The notes beneath the pieces were generated by a model. That model saw only the letters and a program-made list of their open reading frames with translations. It was not told the DNA's origin and did not search any database. Positions 1 through 6,663 of a stretch of 16,626 nucleotides of DNA are shown here, in pieces. Position 1 is the first letter of the stretch; every line of letters begins with the position of its first letter. The position numbers and the translations under genes are program-made. Source of the stretch: CAZGVW01 sp964529265 (GTDB lineage: Bacteria; Planctomycetota; Phycisphaerae; Phycisphaerales; UBA1924); NCBI GenBank assembly GCA_964529265.1, contig CAZGVW010000021.1, positions 1 through 16,626 on the forward strand, written 5' to 3'.

Positions 1-2694
1 CTGGCGGAGCGGCGGGCGGCGCTCTCGGATGCGCAGGCGGCGGCGACGAACATCGATCGGGAGCGCACGGCGCTGGTGGCGCAGGTGGAATCGGAGCGGC
101 GGCGTGCGCACGCGCTGGGCGAGCAGGCGGAGGCGTCGCGCGGCGCCGTGGAGCGTCTGCGGCAGGAGCGCGCCGGGCTGGACCTCCGCGGGGTGGAGGC
201 GCGGGCGCAGGTCGATCGGCGGCAGGAGGGGATCGGTCGGCTGGAGGCGTCGGCGGCGGAGCGATCGCGCGCGGCGGAGACGCTGTTCGCCGATCAGCGG
301 GCGCTGACGGACGCGTTGAACCGGCTGGAGCAGAAGCGGGTGGCGCTGGACAGCCGGCGCGCGACGCTTCAGGAGATGGTGGAGGCTCGCGCGGGCTACG
401 CGGATGCGGTGCGGGCGGTGATGGACCGGCGGGATGCCGACATCGCCGAGGGCGCGGCGGGCGCGGGGCGGTTCGCGACGGTGATTGCGCCGCTGGCGGA
501 ACTGATCGAGACGGATGCGGCGCATGCCGCGGCGGTGGAGGCGGCGCTGGGCGACGATCTCCAGGCGCTGCTCGTGCACTCGACTTCGGCGCTGGTGGAT
601 TCCGGGGCGATCAGGGAGTTGCCGGGGCGCGTGACGTTTCTGCCTGTGGGCGGCGCTCTGCGGCGCGAGGGCGAGCAGCCGGCGCCGCGGCCGGAGGCGC
701 TGGGCCTGCCTGCGGAGCGCGTGCGGCCGGCGCTGGACGTGGTGAAGTGCGATCCGCGGGCGCGGGTGGTTGTGGAGCGGCTGCTCGAGGCGACGTACCT
801 GGTGGAGGACATCGAGGCGGCGCTGATGCTCGCGGCGGGGCCGATGGCGCGGGTTCCGGGCGCGCGGTTCGTGACGCGGGCGGGCGAGACGCTGTTCGCG
901 GATGGGCGCATCGTGGCGGGGCCGGCGGCGGCGGATTCGGACGCCGCGGCGGGCGTGCTTCAGCGGCGGAGCGAACTGAACGACCTGGAGGACCGGGTCG
1001 AGGCGCTGGATGCGGAAATCGGCGCGCAGCGGCGCGAGCTGGCGTCGGTGGATGCGCGGGCCGCGGCGCTGGACATCGAGATTGCGTCGCTGCGGCAATC
1101 GCTGGCGGCGGAGCAGCGCGGGCTGGTGGGGGATCACGCGGCGCTCGACCGGATCGATTCCGAGCAGGCGCGGATCGGGCGGGAGTTGCCGCGGGCGGAG
1201 GAGGAACTGGCGACGCTGATCGATCGCGCGGCGAGCCTGGCCCGCGAGCAGGCGGACCTGACGGAGCGCGCGGAGCGGCTGGGTCGCCTGCACGCGGAGC
1301 AGGTGGAGAAGGCGGCGCAGATGCAGGCGCGGCTGGCGGAGGGCGAGCGCGAACTCGAGAACGCGGCGGAGCGGCTGACGGCGGCGCGCGTGGAGGCGGG
1401 TCAGCGGCACGAGAAGCTGCAATCGGCGTCGCGCGAACTGCGGCGTCTGGAGGCGGAGGCGGAGAACGCGCAGCGCGATCTGCGGCAGGTGACGGAGAGC
1501 ATGGAGCGCCTGCTGGCGCGCGTGGAGGAGCACGAGCGCGCGGGCGCGGAGGCGGCGGAGCAGGCGCGGCTCAGCCAGGTGGAGGCGGCTTCCGCGGCGG
1601 AGCGGCTGAGCGCCATGCAGAGTGAACTCGGAGAGGCTGCTCAGCGCTGCCAGGATCTGGGAGAACGCGTGAACATCGCGCGCGAGCACATGCGGCACGT
1701 GGAGCGCGACTGGCACAGCGTCGAGGTGGCGCGGCGCGAGATCGAGGTGAAGCGAGAGAATCTCGAGCAGCGGGCGATGGAGGACATCAGCCTCGACCTG
1801 GCGTTCGAGCGCGCGGATTACGCGGCGCTCATGGCGGGCGGCGACGTGGCGGCGATCGACGCGGAGGCGGTGTCGGCGGAGATCGAAGAGGTTCGCGAGC
1901 AGATCAAGCGCCTCGGCAACGTGAATCTGGATGCGCTCGAGGAAGAGACGCAGCTGGAATCGCGGAACGAGGACCTGATCCGGCAAGTGGCGGACATCGA
2001 TGCGGCGCGGGCGACGCTGACCGACCTGATCCATCGCCTGAGCGACGCCAGCCGCGACCGGTTCAAGGAAGTGTTCGAGGCGATCCAGGCGAACTTCGGC
2101 GGCGAGCAGGGGATGTTCCGGCAGTTGTTCGGCGGCGGGAAGGCGGAACTGCTGCTGATGCCGCACCCGGAGACGGGTGAGATCGACTGGCTGGAGAGCG
2201 GCGTCGAGGTGCGCGCGAAGCCGCCGGGCAAGGAGCCGCGGACGATCAGCCAGTTGTCGGGCGGCGAGAAGACGATGACGGCGGTGGCGCTGCTGCTCTC
2301 GATCTTCGAGAGCAAGCCGTCGCCGTTCTGCCTGCTGGACGAAGTGGATGCGGCGCTGGATGAGGCGAACGTCGGGCGATTCTGCGATGTCGTTCGGCGG
2401 TTCCTGGATCGGTGCCACATGATCGTGATCACGCACCACAAGCGGACGATGCGCTCGATGGACCAGTTGTACGGCGTGACGATGCAGGAGCGGGGCGTTT
2501 CGACGCGCGTGAGCGTGCGGATGGATGAGATTGAGGGGCAGGGGGAGGCCAAGTCCGGCGCGGCGCCGGAGAAGCGTGCGCCTCGACGTTCCACGAACGG
2601 TGAAGCCGGTGGCGGCGAGGACCGGCCGACCCTCCGGCGCCGGCTGGCGGACATGCGGGCGGATCCTGAGCCGGTTGCGCCTGAGGCGCCTTGA
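1..2694 (+). CDS. smc: Chromosome segregation ATPase SMC, C-terminal part (5' end outside window)
   Basis: The reading frame is open from base 1, so the N-terminal Walker A head and part of the first coiled coil lie off the left edge. Visible in order: an Ala/Glu/Arg-rich coiled coil (to about nt 390), a hinge domain (about 390-955), the return coiled coil (about 960-2050), and the C-terminal ATPase head. In the head, the ABC signature LSGGEK is at 2254-2271, the Walker B region FCLLDEVDAALDE lies around 2326-2364, and the switch-region ITHHK is near 2428. SMC proteins form ring dimers with ScpA and ScpB that compact and segregate the chromosome. After the usual head ending (RVSVRMDEIEG) there is an extra tail of about 50 polar, basic residues. 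The stop codon sits in a weak hairpin (2685-2704). The product call is very secure; the role of the tail is unknown. Confidence 0.96.
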   Translation: MAERRAALSDAQAAATNIDRERTALVAQVESERRRAHALGEQAEASRGAVERLRQERAGLDLRGVEARAQVDRRQEGIGRLEASAAERSRAAETLFADQRALTDALNRLEQKRVALDSRRATLQEMVEARAGYADAVRAVMDRRDADIAEGAAGAGRFATVIAPLAELIETDAAHAAAVEAALGDDLQALLVHSTSALVDSGAIRELPGRVTFLPVGGALRREGEQPAPRPEALGLPAERVRPALDVVKCDPRARVVVERLLEATYLVEDIEAALMLAAGPMARVPGARFVTRAGETLFADGRIVAGPAAADSDAAAGVLQRRSELNDLEDRVEALDAEIGAQRRELASVDARAAALDIEIASLRQSLAAEQRGLVGDHAALDRIDSEQARIGRELPRAEEELATLIDRAASLAREQADLTERAERLGRLHAEQVEKAAQMQARLAEGERELENAAERLTAARVEAGQRHEKLQSASRELRRLEAEAENAQRDLRQVTESMERLLARVEEHERAGAEAAEQARLSQVEAASAAERLSAMQSELGEAAQRCQDLGERVNIAREHMRHVERDWHSVEVARREIEVKRENLEQRAMEDISLDLAFERADYAALMAGGDVAAIDAEAVSAEIEEVREQIKRLGNVNLDALEEETQLESRNEDLIRQVADIDAARATLTDLIHRLSDASRDRFKEVFEAIQANFGGEQGMFRQLFGGGKAELLLMPHPETGEIDWLESGVEVRAKPPGKEPRTISQLSGGEKTMTAVALLLSIFESKPSPFCLLDEVDAALDEANVGRFCDVVRRFLDRCHMIVITHHKRTMRSMDQLYGVTMQERGVSTRVSVRMDEIEGQGEAKSGAAPEKRAPRRSTNGEAGGGEDRPTLRRRLADMRADPEPVAPEAP

Positions 2695-2758
2695 TCGAGG
2701 CGTCTGCATCCTGATCGCCTAGACTTCCGTCAGGTTGCAAACGGGACGGTGCAGGCAC

Positions 2759-3070
2759 ATGAGCTTCACAGACACAAGCGAACGCGACACCATCATGGCC
2801 CGTCTGCGCGCGCTCTCGCCTGAACTGCGTCAGAGATTCGGTGTGCGGAGCCTCGCGCTCTTCGGCTCTCTCGCTCGAGGCGAGGCGCATCCAGGAAGCG
2901 ACGTGGATGTGCTCGTGGAGTTCGATCGGCCCGCAACGCTGTTCGTCATGTCCGACCTGCGGGCGCGGCTCAGCGAAGCGCTGGAGCGATCCGTTGACGT
3001 GGGGACGGCGGATGGGCTGCGCCAGCGGATCAAGAGGGAAGTGCTCGCGGAGGCTCTGCGTGTCGCCTAG
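2759..3070 (+). CDS. MNT-type nucleotidyltransferase (MntA-like antitoxin family)
   Basis: This 103-residue protein is a minimal nucleotidyltransferase fold. The motif GS-X10-DxD is exact: G36, S37, then ten residues, D48 and D50, within FGSLARGEAHPGSDVDVLVE. A further acidic site follows in SVDVGTAD. Members of this family usually pair with a HEPN (DUF86, HepT) RNase toxin. The best-known ones adenylylate the toxin and so neutralise it. I chose the ATG at 2759; an in-frame TTG at 2735 would add eight unconvincing residues. Its stop overlaps a GTG at 3060 in another frame, the usual MntA-HepT overlap, but the partner frame ends after 12 codons. It is therefore an orphan antitoxin or a free-standing transferase. 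The fold is certain; the present role is inferred. Confidence 0.85.
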   Translation: MSFTDTSERDTIMARLRALSPELRQRFGVRSLALFGSLARGEAHPGSDVDVLVEFDRPATLFVMSDLRARLSEALERSVDVGTADGLRQRIKREVLAEALRVA

Positions 3071-3098
3071 GCACTGGCGCGAGCGCATCGCAATTTGA
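3060..3098 (+). pseudogene. Truncated remnant of a HEPN (DUF86/HepT-like) toxin partner
   Basis: A GTG at 3060 overlaps the end of the nucleotidyltransferase gene and opens a frame reading VSPRHWRERIAI, then TGA at 3096. That start resembles the first residues of DUF86 HEPN proteins, which often begin Met-Ser-x-Arg-x-Trp-Arg-x-Arg-Ile before helix 1, and it sits exactly where the HEPN gene is expected. Nothing resembling the HEPN RX4-6H catalytic motif follows in any plus frame before the next gene. The best reading is a toxin gene lost by deletion or an early stop, leaving the antitoxin. With only 12 residues, chance similarity is possible. Confidence 0.45.
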
Positions 3099-3122
3099 CG
3101 CTGTGCCCCCCTAACAACAGTC

Positions 3123-3647
3123 GTGGACACCGCCCAGTACATCACCGCAGGCGTCCTCGTGGCCCTTTCCGGCCTCGTCGGCGTCGCCCTCACGCTGGCC
3201 ACGCTGTCAGGCGCGTGGCTGACGCTGCTCGTGGCGCTGCTCATCCAGTGGTGGCGGCCGGATACGTTCCACTGGGGCACGCTGCTCGCCGCGGCGATTC
3301 TTTCCGGCCTCGGCGAGGTCGTGGAGTTCGCGGCGGGGGGCGTGGGAGCGGCGGGCGCGGGTGGGTCAAGGAGATCGGTGGCGCTGGCGATCGTCGGCGG
3401 CGTGGTCGGCGCGATCGCGGGGACCTTCCTCATCCCCGTGCCGATCATCGGGACGATCATCGGCGCGGTGATCGGCGCGGGCGCGTGCGCGATGCTGGGC
3501 GAGCGATCGAAGGAGGGTCGCTCGTGGCGGCAGTCATGGGACGTGGGGCGCGGCGCGGCGGTGGGGCGCGCGATGGCGATCGTGATCAAGACGGTGTTTG
3601 CCGCGGCTGTGGGCGTGCTGCTGACGGTCGCAGCGTTTCTGCCGTGA
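3123..3647 (+). CDS. DUF456 family membrane protein
   Basis: This 174-residue, very hydrophobic protein has the DUF456 layout. A first pair of membrane segments contains LSGAWLTLLVALLIQWW. The motif GEVVEFAAGGVGA is followed by SRRS. Long Gly/Ile/Val-rich segments come next (VALAIVGGVVGAIAGTF and PVPIIGTIIGAVIGAG), then a soluble loop with GERSKEGRSWRQSW, and a final membrane helix. Glycine-zipper-like repeats are evident. The family sits in the inner membrane and has no established biochemical role. The start is a GTG with no clear Shine-Dalgarno sequence; no better start is available before the preceding stop at 3096-3098. It converges on the next gene with only 11 bp between the stops. Confidence 0.82.
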   Translation: MDTAQYITAGVLVALSGLVGVALTLATLSGAWLTLLVALLIQWWRPDTFHWGTLLAAAILSGLGEVVEFAAGGVGAAGAGGSRRSVALAIVGGVVGAIAGTFLIPVPIIGTIIGAVIGAGACAMLGERSKEGRSWRQSWDVGRGAAVGRAMAIVIKTVFAAAVGVLLTVAAFLP

Positions 3648-3658
3648 CCTGCACAGCG

Positions 3659-3985
3659 TCAGGCGCTGCGGAAGGCTTCGTCCTCGGCGGCGGCGCTGTC
3701 AACATCGATCTTCGCGAGGTGCGTGTTCAGCGTGCCGCAGGAGGGGCAGACCGCGCCGTGGTCGCCCACGGGCTCGGCGGACATATCGCCGCCGCAGGTC
3801 CAGCAGAAGGGCTGGCTCGCGCGCCCGGCGACGCGCCCGAGCGTGAGCGTGAGGGCGTATGCCGCGGCGCCGACGAGCGGCAGCGCGAGCCACGAGGGGC
3901 CGAGTGAAATCGCGCCGAAGGTGGCGAGGGGAATCCCGATCACAAAGATGATCAGGCGGAGACGGAGTTTGGCGAGCCGCGTCAT
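3659..3985 (-). CDS. Small membrane protein with C-terminal zinc ribbon
   Basis: This 108-residue protein carries two predicted membrane helices (about residues 10-28 and 31-50). A zinc ribbon follows, C61-W-T-C64 and C80-P-S-C83, then an acidic tail. I chose the ATG at 3985. The frame stays open upstream to 4084, but that stretch is Pro/Arg-rich and looks untranslated. A purine-rich GAAGGA-type site lies upstream of 3985, although farther away than ideal. I do not recognise a named family. Its neighbour at 4115-4801, on the same strand 129 bp upstream, also combines a CxxC/CxxC ribbon with two membrane helices, so they could be co-transcribed. Metal binding is inferred from the cysteines; the function is unknown. 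Confidence 0.65.
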   Translation of the reverse strand: MTRLAKLRLRLIIFVIGIPLATFGAISLGPSWLALPLVGAAAYALTLTLGRVAGRASQPFCWTCGGDMSAEPVGDHGAVCPSCGTLNTHLAKIDVDSAAAEDEAFRSA

Positions 3986-4114
3986 GGGCGCGTCTGGGTC
4001 CTGGTCCTTCGGTGAGGCGGGCCGGTGGGGTGTTTGGGGGCGGCCGAAGTGTAGCGGCCGGCGGGCGGCCGTCCATTTCTCCACAATCGGCTGGAGCGGG
4101 GCCGCGGGGTGAGG

Positions 4115-4801
4115 TCAGAGGGGGCGGTAGGCGTCGATGACCTTGCGGACGCGGTGGGGCTTGGGCACGCCGGCGAGATCAACCTCGAAGCCCGCGTCTG
4201 CGGATGTTGAGATCCGGATGCGGCCGACGCCGAGCACGCGCCCGGAGAGGGATTGCTCGATCTGGATGTTCCGGACGTGGTCGTGCAGGGCTTCGCTGGT
4301 CTCGCGGCTGAGGAGGCCTTCGCGCTGGATGGTGCGTTTGTTGGTTATTTCGAGCGCGCGGAACATGGCGGTCTTGAACCACAGGCTGGCAAGGACGAGC
4401 CAGCCCGCCGCGGGGATCGCGAGCCACCACACCCACCACGGGTTGTTCACGAAGGTCCAGCCCAGGCCGGCGGCCGTGATCGCAAAGGCGAGGGGCAGCG
4501 CGGCGAGGAGGGCGGCGAAGATCGGGTGGAGGCGCGTGAAGGAGGGCCGCACGAACATAACGCGCTGCTCCGGGCCGGAATCGGGAGGCAGGCCCATGGC
4601 CGTGGCGCGATCGGAGGGCGCCGCCGCGGCGGCGGGGCCGCTTGCCGGAGCGCCATCCGCGACAACCGAGGCCGTGCGGCCCTCGGGCGCCGGCGGGATG
4701 ACGTTCATATCGCCGCAGTCCGGGCACTCGACGCGGCGGCCGGCCATGTCGTCTTGGACGGTGATCACGCGGTCGCAGCGATCGCATTTCACACTGATCA
4801 T
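4115..4801 (-). CDS. Zinc-ribbon, two-TM, bacterial PH (bPH2/DUF304) domain protein
   Basis: The protein has 228 residues. An N-terminal ribbon, C6-D-R-C9 and C26-P-D-C29, contains the GRRVECPDCG signature common in planctomycete zinc-ribbon proteins. A low-complexity Ala/Pro linker follows (about 36-80), then two membrane helices (about 97-115 and 121-140). From about 150 to 228 is a bPH2 domain, seen in LEITNKRTIQREGLLSR, then NIQIEQSLSGRVLGVG, and finally a VDLAGVPKPHRVRKVI ending. This matches the family pattern of TNRR, EQSLLGR and GVPDPEEVR. The start ATG at 4801 has a GGAGG about 10 nt upstream, so the longer open frame up to 4963 is not used. bPH2 proteins are membrane proteins of uncertain function, often linked to envelope homeostasis. 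The gene is divergent from the next one. Confidence 0.83.
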   Translation of the reverse strand: MISVKCDRCDRVITVQDDMAGRRVECPDCGDMNVIPPAPEGRTASVVADGAPASGPAAAAAPSDRATAMGLPPDSGPEQRVMFVRPSFTRLHPIFAALLAALPLAFAITAAGLGWTFVNNPWWVWWLAIPAAGWLVLASLWFKTAMFRALEITNKRTIQREGLLSRETSEALHDHVRNIQIEQSLSGRVLGVGRIRISTSADAGFEVDLAGVPKPHRVRKVIDAYRPL

Positions 4802-4935
4802 GGTTGGCGGGCCTCCGGGGCGCGGGCGAGAATGGCGAGGGATCGTACCCGGCGTCTGATTCGGCGCCGGACTGACCGAATTCTCACACGATGCTGGCCT
4901 CGTTCCGTGAACGGCCGCGTCAGGATGCCCTTCGG

Positions 4936-6570
4936 ATGAGAGCGGGACCGATTCGTGCCGCATCCGCCTCCCAGCCGCGGATTCCGCCGCTGGGGGCGGT
5001 GTGCTTTTTTGCGGCCGGCGCGATCCTCGCGGCGTCGGGGCGTGTGGAAGCGGCGATCCTGGCGCGTCTTGGTCGGATTGACCTGCCCGGGGCGGAGATC
5101 GTGGCGTATGACGCGCGGGGGAACAGCGCGTTCGTCACGTGCGCGGAGGGCGTGGCGCATGTGCATCTGGGGAAGGGCGACGACGCGGCGATTGTGCGGC
5201 TGATTGACGTGGGCGCGGCGGTGGGGCGCGCCGGGGCCGGGGGCGGGGCCGGGGGCGGGCGTTGTGAGGCGACGCACGTTGCAGTTGACCCGGCCGGCCG
5301 CGGGTTCGGGGCGATCACGGTGCTGCCGCCGGATCGGTCGGCGTCGCCGGGGTTTGTCGTGCTGTTCTCGACGCGATCCTGCGCGCCGCTGAGCGTGCTG
5401 ACTGTGGCGCACGGGCCGGACAGCGCGGCGTTCTCGGCGGATGGCCGGTTTCTCGTCGTGGCCAACGAAGGGGAGCCGGCGCGATGGCCCGGGGGCGGGG
5501 GCGGGATCAGCGATCCGCCGGGGTCAGTGAGCGTGATCTCGCTGGCGGGCGTGCTGACCGAGGCGGATGCCGCGGCGCTCTCGAACGATGCGGTGGCGAC
5601 GGTGTGGTTCGGGGGCGAGGCGGTGGCGGCGGCGCTCGAGCCCTCGTCGCGCAACGCGGCTGCGCTGCGCATCCACCCGGCCAACCGCGCCACGCCGTCG
5701 CTCGATCTGGAGCCGGAATCGGTCGCGATCGTGGGCGCCACGGCGTACATCACGCTGCAGGAGAACAACGCGATCGCCGCGCTCGATCTCGAGACGCTTA
5801 CATGGGTGCGCGTGGCGGGTCTGGGCGTGATCCAGCAGCGCATCGATGCATCCGATGAGGATGGCGGGGCGCACATCGAGACGATCATGGCCGGGATGCC
5901 GATGCCGGATCAGATCGCGGCGTTCCGCCGCGGCGAGCGCGCGTATCTCGTGACGGCCAACGAAGGCGATGACCGCGGCGAGGTGGGCGACGAATCGGCC
6001 GCGATGCCGGACATGGCGCGAGCAGGCCGCCTCTTCGTCTGCTCGCACACGGGCGACGACGACGGCGACGGCGCTCCGGAGCGTCCCACGATGCCCGGCT
6101 CGCGCAGCCTCAGCGTGTGGGACGCCGTCACGATGACGCGCATCGCCGATACGGGCTCGGCCTTCGAGGAAGCCATGGCCGCGCGGGCGCCCTTTCTCTT
6201 CAACGCGACGAGCAAGGCGGGCGGCCGGCCCGACGCGCGCTCCGCGCGCCGCGGCCCGGAGCCCGAAGGCGTCACGATCGGCGAAGTGAACGGCCGCACG
6301 CTGGCGTTCGTTTCACTGGAGCGGCCGGGAGCGATTGCCGTGGTCGATCTCACGAACCCGGGCGAAGCGCGGCTTGTGGACCTGCACGTCTCCGCCGCGG
6401 AGGGCGATTTCGGACCGGAAGGCGTCACGTTCCTGCCCAGGGAAGCGAGCCCCCGCGGGGAGCCCCTGCTGCTCGTCGCCTTCGAAACACCCGGCGCGCT
6501 CGGGATCTTCACCATCCGTGATATGGAGCGAGATTCCCCGCCCACGCAGCCGCGCTCGGCCGGACGCTGA
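4936..6570 (+). CDS. Choice-of-anchor I family secreted beta-propeller-like protein
   Basis: This protein of about 544 residues has a signal peptide (hydrophobic LGAVCFFAAGAILAAS, then GRVEA). The body matches the choice-of-anchor I family: FLVVANEGEPARW, then PPGSVSVISL, LEPESVAIVGATAYITLQEN, VTANEGDDRGE, FNATSKAGGRPD, and RRGPEPEGVTIGEVNGRTLA before FVSLERPGAIAVVDLTNPGE. The family consists of surface or secreted repeat proteins, sometimes annotated alkaline-phosphatase-like. No phosphatase active site is evident here. No C-terminal sorting signal is visible; the protein ends in a Pro/Arg-rich tail. I prefer the ATG at 4936, which has AGGA 10 nt upstream, over the ATG at 4891, which has no ribosome site. 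Two GGGGGC-rich tracts encode glycine runs (5231-5259 and 5488-5505). Codon third positions drift from G-rich in the first half to C-rich in the second. Confidence 0.85.
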   Translation: MRAGPIRAASASQPRIPPLGAVCFFAAGAILAASGRVEAAILARLGRIDLPGAEIVAYDARGNSAFVTCAEGVAHVHLGKGDDAAIVRLIDVGAAVGRAGAGGGAGGGRCEATHVAVDPAGRGFGAITVLPPDRSASPGFVVLFSTRSCAPLSVLTVAHGPDSAAFSADGRFLVVANEGEPARWPGGGGGISDPPGSVSVISLAGVLTEADAAALSNDAVATVWFGGEAVAAALEPSSRNAAALRIHPANRATPSLDLEPESVAIVGATAYITLQENNAIAALDLETLTWVRVAGLGVIQQRIDASDEDGGAHIETIMAGMPMPDQIAAFRRGERAYLVTANEGDDRGEVGDESAAMPDMARAGRLFVCSHTGDDDGDGAPERPTMPGSRSLSVWDAVTMTRIADTGSAFEEAMAARAPFLFNATSKAGGRPDARSARRGPEPEGVTIGEVNGRTLAFVSLERPGAIAVVDLTNPGEARLVDLHVSAAEGDFGPEGVTFLPREASPRGEPLLLVAFETPGALGIFTIRDMERDSPPTQPRSAGR

Positions 6571-6594
6571 CCGCGCGGCGCGATCAAACAGAAG

Positions 6595-6622
6595 GACCCG
6601 GCGCCGTCTCGGCCGCCGGGTC
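6595..6622. terminator. Shared hairpin between convergent genes
   Basis: A perfect 9-bp stem, GACCCGGCG at 6595-6603 and CGCCGGGTC at 6614-6622, has a 10-nt loop. It lies between the plus-strand stop at 6570 and the minus-strand stop at 6664. It is followed by TCTTC on the plus strand and CTTCTGTTTG on the minus strand, so the U-tract is poor on both sides. The position suggests a bidirectional terminator or an mRNA 3' stabiliser. Confidence 0.6.
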
Positions 6623-6663
6623 TCTTCAGCACAGAAAGGGAAACATGTCCGGTTGAGCGAGCC

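Noticed and set aside
747..1625. 292-codon Gly/Ala/Arg frame within smc
   Set aside because: It is an alternate-frame reading of smc with extreme composition; the smc frame carries the hinge and coiled coil.
2685..2704. Possible terminator after smc
   Set aside because: The stem is only 7 bp with a G-T pair, overlaps the stop codon, and has no T-tract. It was not listed as a feature.
3095..3907. 270-codon plus-strand frame across the DUF456 gene
   Set aside because: Its translation is Arg/Gly low-complexity and runs against the zinc-ribbon gene; the DUF456 frame is clearly the coding one.
4891..4935. Upstream ATG start for the choice-of-anchor I protein
   Set aside because: There is no ribosome site, and the added residues are charged and lengthen the signal peptide n-region; the ATG at 4936 has AGGA at proper spacing.
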